Below are positions 58,375-64,000 of a stretch of 64,000 bases of DNA, one piece after another (position 1 is the first letter of the stretch; the number at the start of each line of letters is the position of its first letter). The notes under the pieces are model-generated. The model had not been told where the DNA came from and did not search any database. It worked only from the letters and a program-made list of their open reading frames with translations. Origin of the DNA: Zarea fungicola (Eukaryota; Ascomycota; Sordariomycetes; Hypocreales; Cordycipitaceae). The DNA is taken from the NCBI GenBank assembly GCA_900169235.1, contig FWCC01000070.1, positions 124,001-188,000 of the forward strand. Reading direction: 5' to 3'. The translations under genes and the position numbers were made by a program.

Positions 58375-59415
58375 ATGGACGGCAAGCGACACCCGAGCTC
58401 GTTCCAGCAGTTGGAAAAGCTGGGCGAGGGAACATATGCGACGGTCAGTACAAGTTGGCTTTGGTACACTCCAAGCAACTTCGTCCTTACTAACCACCAC
58501 TGTCATGCACAGGTATTCAAAGGGAGGAATCGCCAAACGGGTGAACTCGTTGCTCTCAAGGAAATTCATCTTGACTCCGAAGAAGGAACCCCGTCCACCG
58601 CGATCCGCGAAATCTCCCTCATGAAGGAGCTGAAACACGAAAATATTGTCGCTCTTCACGATGTTATCCACACCGAGAATAAGCTAATGTTAGTATTCGA
58701 GCACATGGATGGCGATCTAAAGCGCTACATGGATACCCATGGTGAGCGCGGTGCCCTCAAGCCGGCCACGATCAAGTCCTTCATGTACCAGCTGCTCAAG
58801 GGCATCGACTTTTGCCATCAGAACAGGGTCCTCCATCGAGACCTGAAGCCGCAGAATCTTCTATACAACAGCAAAGGGCTGCTAAAGCTGGGAGACTTTG
58901 GTCTGGCTCGTGCGTTTGGCATCCCAGTCAACACCTTTTCCAACGAAGTCGTTACCCTCTGGTACCGTGCGCCGGACGTGCTGCTCGGCAGCCGTACCTA
59001 CAACACCAGCATTGATATATGGTCTGCGGGCTGCATCATGGCTGAAATGTATACGGGCCGACCATTATTCCCAGGAACGACGAATGAGGACCAGATTGTA
59101 CGCATCTTTCGCATCATGGGCACCCCGACAGAGCGGACCTGGCCTGGTATCACGCAGCTGCCAGAGTACAAGCCGACCTTCCAGATGTATGCCACGCAAG
59201 ACCTGCGCAATATTCTGCCTGCTATTGATCCTACGGGCATAGACCTGCTCCAGCGAATGCTTCAACTACGACCAGAGCTACGCATTAGCGCCCACGACGC
59301 TCTTCAGCACCCCTGGTTCAATGATCTGGTGATGCATCAACAGCAGCAGGCCCAGCAGGCTGGCGCCAGGGCATACCAGCAAGGAGTTCCCGTGCAAGGC
59401 TACGACGGCTATTAG
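58375..59415 (+). CDS. PHO85: Cyclin-dependent kinase PHO85-like
   Basis: A serine/threonine kinase of the Pho85/Cdk5 family that integrates phosphate, nutrient and cell-cycle signals with Pcl-type cyclins. Two exons, 58375-58443 and 58513-59415, give 323 residues. The kinase core is complete: Gly-loop [12 protein letters not shown] (17-28), catalytic Lys39 in VALKEI, cyclin-binding helix [14 protein letters not shown] (50-63), HRDLKPQN (131-138) and DFG (151-153). [20 protein letters not shown] and [19 protein letters not shown] follow in the C-lobe. The TPSTAIRE form and a Gln/Ala-rich tail ending QGYDGY fit filamentous-fungal Pho85. The intron falls within the Gly-loop. Confidence 0.95.
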   Translation: MDGKRHPSSFQQLEKLGEGTYATVSTSWLWYTPSNFVLTNHHCHAQVFKGRNRQTGELVALKEIHLDSEEGTPSTAIREISLMKELKHENIVALHDVIHTENKLMLVFEHMDGDLKRYMDTHGERGALKPATIKSFMYQLLKGIDFCHQNRVLHRDLKPQNLLYNSKGLLKLGDFGLARAFGIPVNTFSNEVVTLWYRAPDVLLGSRTYNTSIDIWSAGCIMAEMYTGRPLFPGTTNEDQIVRIFRIMGTPTERTWPGITQLPEYKPTFQMYATQDLRNILPAIDPTGIDLLQRMLQLRPELRISAHDALQHPWFNDLVMHQQQQAQQAGARAYQQGVPVQGYDGY

Positions 59416-59675
59416 AGATACGCCGGCCATCAATAGTGTAGCGTGGAAACTGCGGCGCCAAGAAACTGATTATGCATTGAAGCGTGGCGCCAACATTTCT
59501 GATGTCATGAATGTATTGGAGTTTGGTGGCATTATTAGAGCAATAGGAAATTGGGTTTACATAATAAGGAAGTTTGATTTTTGAAGACATGAACACTCTT
59601 TCGTTTTCACCTATGTGACTAGCAAATTGCCTGCCTGTTCCATGCAAAATGTTGTACAAAAGGCCAAGCTCGCCT

Positions 59676-60826
59676 TTAATGTCTATTTACCAAGCTGCCG
59701 TCAACTGGACTTTTGAACTTGCGTTTGTTCGGCTCTTTGTCCCATGTCTCTGCCAAGGCAGAAGTCTCATCCATCTCATCAGGCAGACCAAGAGTCGCTC
59801 TCATCTTGAGGATCTCGTCGCGAACAGCCTTGGCGAGCTCGACCCGCAGCTGAACAGCTTCGGGCCCGTGTTGCAGCTCCTCGGTATTCTTCCTCTCCGC
59901 CAGCTGCCGCCAGCGTTGACGGTATGCGCCAAAGAGTACTTCTGTATCCGCCGGCTTCCCAATAGCGATCCGAATGCGATTGCCAATTCGTGGGAGAAAC
60001 CGGGGGAAACCCCGATCCTCTGGCATGATATCTTGCGTACCGTGGACAAACATGGGGACAAACTCTGGCGCTGGGTCGCTCTCAAGAATGAGCCGCGAGA
60101 CGCCCCATTTGAAGTAGCGCAAGCTGCTGTCCGCGCTCTGGTGGCAGCATGCTTCGGGAAACACATGTACCCAGGCGTTGCGATTCGCTGCATAGAAACC
60201 AGGGGCCGCTATGACGTCTTTGCCGTTCGTAGAATATGTCGAGCTCGTAATCTTGGGAAGAGAAGATGGACCGGATAGCAGGCCGATCGCTTGCGCCATG
60301 GTAGGCTGATATAATCCACCTAGTTTGGAATGCCAGAGTCGATGCATAGGAAGGGTTTGGCCAAGGTTGAAAAAGGTCGACGTAAACCTGAGCACAGCAA
60401 CGGCGTCAGAAGGCGGTTTTGGTAGCGGCGGAGGCTGCATTACCTATTCTTGAAACATATATCGTGGGCAGCAAGACTCCATCGAAGATTTTCAACGTCA
60501 AGGGCGTATCGCAAAGGGAGAATACCCCAAATGAGAGGATCGTCGACTCTGCGATCAAGTTAGCGAAACACTTGACGCGAGATAGGAGATGCAACGTACA
60601 CTGCAACATGGTTGCATACAGTGAGCAGTCCACGATCTCTAGTTTCTGTTTTCCTTCTATCCAGAACTCCCAGTAGGTTCTGTAGCCCCGTTACTTCAAC
60701 GGTGTTGAAGGCGTAGAGAAATCCCCTACAGACGGCACCTACGCTGGCCATGACAGCTGTCGACCCCATGCGCCAGCTCCTGGAGCGACGAACCGGAGAC
60801 GGAGAGGGCGGTAACGGGCTAGACAT
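59676..60826 (-). CDS. TAZ1: Tafazzin-like lysophospholipid acyltransferase (cardiolipin remodelling)
   Basis: Tafazzin is the mitochondrial transacylase that remodels cardiolipin. Exons are 60826-60600, 60548-60444 and 60387-59676, giving 347 residues. The acyltransferase HX4D motif is CNHVAVVDDPLIWGIL (His73, Asp78); the first intron lies inside it and splits the codon for Val77. Further signatures are WSLAAHDICFKN, FNLGQTLPMHR and WVHVFPEACCHQ, with FKWGVSRLILES and FVPMFVHGTQDIMPE later in the protein. The start at 60826 is used; the frame is open further upstream to 60892. A Gly/Ser-poor basic tail ends the protein. It converges on PHO85 (260 bp) and is divergent from the NOSIP-like gene across only 313 bp. 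Confidence 0.92.
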
Positions 60827-61138
60827 AATGAAAGCTGTCGTTTCTCCCCAGGCACAGCCCTTGCCAATGGCGCGGTCGTAGTGCGGGTGCAAATTGCACT
60901 ACAAAAGGAAACAAGAGAACATTGTCCAATTCGAGATGTCAACTCGACCGGGGGTACCAAAAAAAAAATGCCCCAGTCGCGTCCACTAGCCGCTGTGGTA
61001 TCCTCTACTCGCTCCAGCCATAAGCTTTATCGCAAGGATTCTTCAAACAACAACATATTCACTTCTTCTAATGCATATCTAAAGTTTTCAAAGAGCAAAA
61101 ACGAACAGTGGATTTTTTCTGGCATCTTCACGGAAACA
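60827..61138. promoter_or_regulatory. compact divergent promoter TAZ1/NOSIP-like
   Basis: A 312-bp region serving two divergent genes, with a poly-A run near 60960-60968. No defined site was assigned. Confidence 0.5.
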
Positions 61139-62340
61139 ATGTCGCATAGTATGCAATGCAATTCACCTTTGAGCCTACATTGACAATTTGGTACAAATTT
61201 TATCATACAGCTAACAGAATTTCACCTCTCCCAGGCAAACGGAATACGACGCGGCCAGTCTTCACATCTCATGAGCGGAACCTCGCCAAGTCCAACTGGG
61301 CGGCGAAGTCGGCACGCCTCAATCGCGAGTCCTTCCTACCTTTTGGCTCCTGCGGCTTGTGCCTCGAAATTGCCCTTGACCCGGTGTCATGCCAGCGCGG
61401 TGACATCTTTTGCCGCGAGTGCGCACTCGCCAATATACTTGCCCAGAAAAAGGAAATCAAGCGCTCAGAAAAGAATCGCAGGCACGCAGAGCTCGAGAGC
61501 GCCAGGGCGCAGGCCGCCGACGATGACGAGGACCGGCGCCGTGCAGTTCGCGACTTCGAGTTGACGCAGGCGGGCCTATTAGGCGGGGGAAGCAGCAAAA
61601 ACGAAGCATGGTCGAGCGACAATAAAACTGAAATACAAGAAAATCCATCAAAAATTACTGGTGCGAAGCGGAAATTTGAGCTCGACGCGGACGAGCTGGA
61701 GCGCATCGCCAAAGACGAAAGGACAAAGGCCAGAAAAGCCATTGAGGACGAAAAGGTAAGGCTGACAAAGTAAATATACAAGAAAGAAACTAACATACAA
61801 AATCAGGCTGGCAAGGCATCTTTACCCTCCTTTTGGACACCGTCTCTAACACCCGATGCCACCAAAGATGCCAGACTAATAGAAGCTTCGAAAAAGGCTA
61901 AGCCGGTCACGATCTGTCCCGCCTCGACCACTGACAGCTCTCATTCTCTGACCATGCAACACCTCATTACAATCAAATTCGACGAAGAAACTGACCCGTC
62001 AAAGCCAACCCGGCCCCGCGTATGCCCTTCTTGCCGCAAGACGTTGACAAATTCGTCCAGCCCGGTCATGGGCATAAAGTGCGGCCACGTGCTATGTCTG
62101 AGCTGCATCAAACATTTCATGATGTCCCCTAAGAACTCTGCGAAGGGAGGAGGGGGAAAAATCGATGCAGAACCAGTCATGTGCTTCGTCTGCGATACGG
62201 TCTTGGAGTTTGCAGCGGATGCTGGCGAGTCCAAGATGAGCCTTCCGAGTGGCATGATAGCGTTGAAATCCGAAGGCACTGGTTTCTCGGCCCGGGGCGG
62301 CAGTACCGTGGAACGTACTAATGTAGCCTTTCAATGCTAG
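61139..62340 (+). CDS. NOSIP-like RING/U-box protein
   Basis: This protein resembles the NOSIP family of nuclear, spliceosome-associated E3-ligase-like proteins. Exons are 61139-61148, 61235-61755 and 61807-62340, giving 354 residues. The first exon is only 10 nt (MSH plus one base); splicing gives the family N-terminus MSHSKRNTTRPVFTSHER. A first zinc-binding half follows: GSCGLCLEIALDPVSCQRGD and IFCRECALANILAQKKEIKR. A charged coiled coil comes next. The second, C-terminal RING-like half has RPRVCPSCRKTLTNSSSPV, MGIKCGHVLCLSCIKHFM and VMCFVCDTVLE. This split arrangement with a long helical insertion is characteristic of the family. The gene ends 40 bp from the convergent carrier gene. Confidence 0.9.
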
Positions 62341-62380
62341 CACCAGACAGCCATTCAGAAACGTGGTCCAGCAATCGCGT

Positions 62381-63385
62381 TCAACCCGACGACACCTTAA
62401 GCAGTCTGCCGGTTCGGGACATGATGCACATGTGAATAACCATGCGATGGAATAAACCCTTTGTGAGCATAGTCAACCCATGACTAAAGAACCCCTTGAG
62501 AAGCTCACCTTCCATACCATCATAGAGTCCCCGAAGTCCCTCAGTCTTGATGAGGCGCAGCACCATCCCAAAGATCGTTCTGTCAAAAACAGCAAAGAGC
62601 CGGGCCAATAGCGTGTGTCTCTTTGCCCTTTGCCTTCTAGGCTCCCTTGCCTTTTCCTCATTCTCTTGCTCTGCATCCAAGTCTACGCTGGGGATCTGCA
62701 ATCTCGTCTTGGCCATCTGAAAAGGGAATGTAAGCGCCGTAGCCACAGACTTGCTCAACGCCGCGAGCACAAACGCCACCCACGCGACCGGCACGTCCTC
62801 TTCGAGTGCAGGGATTATGCGAGCCGCCAGTCGCTGGTTGAGCAAAAATGTAACACTCGGGTTGAGCGTCAACACCAGCGTCGCCGAGTATCCCTTCCAG
62901 AGGGCCTTGATGCCCCCACCTTCCCGTCGCATATCCGCCAGCACTTGGCCCAGCGACTCCGTCTCTCCGTCGTCGTTACTAGGTGACATCTGTCTCCGGG
63001 CGACGACGTTGGACAGCGGCGCCGTGCAGGCTCTGGATGCAGCGCCAGCGATCGAGCCAAACGCCATTTCTTGTAGGATTCCTGGTGAGCGGCCGCCACG
63101 CTGCCTCAAAAAATTGTAAACTCCAAAAAAAAGGAAGCTGTCGATGACGGACTTGGTCACGTCGGTCCCAATGCCATTGTAAAACGTGGCAAACCCTTCG
63201 TGTTTGAGGATATTCTCAAAGGCGTCGACGATGCCGCTGTATTGCCCGTGGTCCTCGAGCTGTCGCTGGACTTTGAGGCGCATCGTGACGAGGTCAAGCG
63301 GCGCGAGGATTGCGGTCGAGGCGGCGGTGCCAAAGGAGCCAGATATGGCGTGGCCGAGGGCCTCAAGAGCTTGCTTAGAAGCCAT
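62381..63385 (-). CDS. Mitochondrial carrier family protein, probable peroxisomal type
   Basis: A single-exon gene of 334 residues with three carrier repeats. The signatures are STAILAPLDLVTMRLKVQ, ACTAPLSNVVARRQM and ALTFPFQMAKTRLQIP. Conserved second halves include GFATFYNGIGTDVTKSVIDS, GIKALWKGYSATLVLTLNPS and GLRGLYDGMEGELLKGFFSH. The LTLNPSVTFLLNQRL block resembles PMP47/PMP34-type peroxisomal carriers, as does the carrier gene at 18.6 kb. A basic, Glu-rich insertion (residues about 235-260) lies in the third repeat. The first-repeat PLDLVTMR departs from the usual PxD/ExxK/R only in composition and keeps the final Arg. The substrate is unknown; an organellar membrane location is inferred. 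Confidence 0.87.
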   Translation of the reverse strand: MASKQALEALGHAISGSFGTAASTAILAPLDLVTMRLKVQRQLEDHGQYSGIVDAFENILKHEGFATFYNGIGTDVTKSVIDSFLFFGVYNFLRQRGGRSPGILQEMAFGSIAGAASRACTAPLSNVVARRQMSPSNDDGETESLGQVLADMRREGGGIKALWKGYSATLVLTLNPSVTFLLNQRLAARIIPALEEDVPVAWVAFVLAALSKSVATALTFPFQMAKTRLQIPSVDLDAEQENEEKAREPRRQRAKRHTLLARLFAVFDRTIFGMVLRLIKTEGLRGLYDGMEGELLKGFFSHGLTMLTKGLFHRMVIHMCIMSRTGRLLKVSSG

Positions 63386-64000
63386 TATTTGCAGGACTTT
63401 CCTTTATTCGAATTTTTTTTGGCGCTTGGTGTAAGTTTCTCCAACAGTTCTAGTTATTTTTGTGAGGGCCTTTGCGGGCAAGTTACACAGCGAATTGAGT
63501 CCTGTGAAGAGAAACTGTAGACGGATTAAAATATTAATGCATATCATTAAATGCAATGGAATGTATATGATTTTCATTTCTGCAGCGAGAAGTTAACAGT
63601 TTCTATTTTTAGTGAGGCCCGACATTCATGTGCCATTTACTGAACCCTCGGTTGGGTGGGCGGGCAGGTTATCCTTCATTGACGTCATCCAGCATGGATG
63701 TCCATCTGCGAGCCCGGAAGCTTGTCTCCATAACATTAACAGCGTCCAACTCCGTGGCTAGAATAGCTGTCTTAGTAATGCCCATCAAGTTAGGGTCATA
63801 ACATAATTGAGGTGTTTCATATCCTGTTATTCATTTATAGTAAAAAGCGAAACACTACTTTCATCTTCTCATTATTCGCCAGGTTCGTCTACGCTGCGTA
63901 AGAGTCCCGGTCGTCTGACAGCTTCCCTCTGGTCCGGCGCAACTTTTATCCAATACTCATTCTAATCATGACGTCTTTCGCAAAATCAACGTGGCATTAC
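63386..64000. promoter_or_regulatory. upstream region of the terminal carrier gene
   Basis: The last 615 bp of the window lie upstream of the minus-strand carrier. An ATG at 63968 opens MTSFAKSTWHY and runs off the end; it may be the start of another plus-strand gene but is too short to judge. No other feature was seen. Confidence 0.35.

Noticed and set aside
1..64000. tRNA genes, rRNA, CRISPR arrays and prokaryotic-type operons
   Set aside because: I looked for B-box-like words and repeat-spacer patterns and found none convincing; the window is eukaryotic.

Overview
This window is nuclear DNA of a filamentous ascomycete, most likely a sordariomycete and plausibly a member of the Hypocreales. 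The evidence is short introns (about 45-150 nt, GTNNGT donors, CTAAC-like branch sites), dense genes on both strands, and fungal orthologues such as HapE, PalB, PHO85 and a PMP47-type carrier. The species cannot be named from sequence alone. Exon boundaries were worked out by hand from splice signals, reading phase and protein family fit; start codons are the least certain part.

Layout. 1-4.2 kb: the 3' part of hapE (CCAAT-binding factor) converging on sec15 (exocyst). 5.4-16.6 kb: a mei2-type RNA-binding gene, then on the minus strand a SLP1-like SUN-domain gene, a TFIIIC TPR subunit (sfc4) and the SAM-domain RNA-binding gene vts1. 18.6-25.5 kb: a PMP47-like peroxisomal carrier divergent from the pH-signalling calpain palB, which converges on a C2H2 zinc-finger gene. 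25.5-36 kb is gene-poor. It holds only a zinc alcohol dehydrogenase-like gene, sen15 (tRNA splicing endonuclease) and a TA-flanked TIR DNA transposon relic that carries a nested solo LTR. 36-50 kb: a yippee-like gene, an SLC35F6-like transporter divergent from CLU1, an FAD monooxygenase and the FHA/forkhead gene fkh2. 50-64 kb: pap1, DML1 (Misato), a broken AhpC/TSA-like gene, a septin-like GTPase with a C-terminal membrane segment, PHO85, tafazzin, a NOSIP-like RING protein and a second peroxisomal-type carrier.

Most genes are conserved housekeeping functions: transcription, RNA processing, secretion, mitochondria and peroxisomes, and signalling. No operon-like or biosynthetic cluster is visible. 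Many neighbours are divergent or convergent pairs; the closest convergent pair is 20 bp apart.

The main oddities are: a mei2 intron whose expected GT donor reads GG; a solo LTR inside a TIR element, both with intact target-site duplications; a frameshifted and nonsense-mutated AhpC/TSA-like pseudogene; a highly divergent membrane-anchored septin-like GTPase; a GC-AG intron in CLU1; an in-frame, stop-free intron inside the forkhead domain; and two families of short palindromic motifs (CCTAGGTA-type and CTAACTAGTTAG-type) confined to intergenic DNA.
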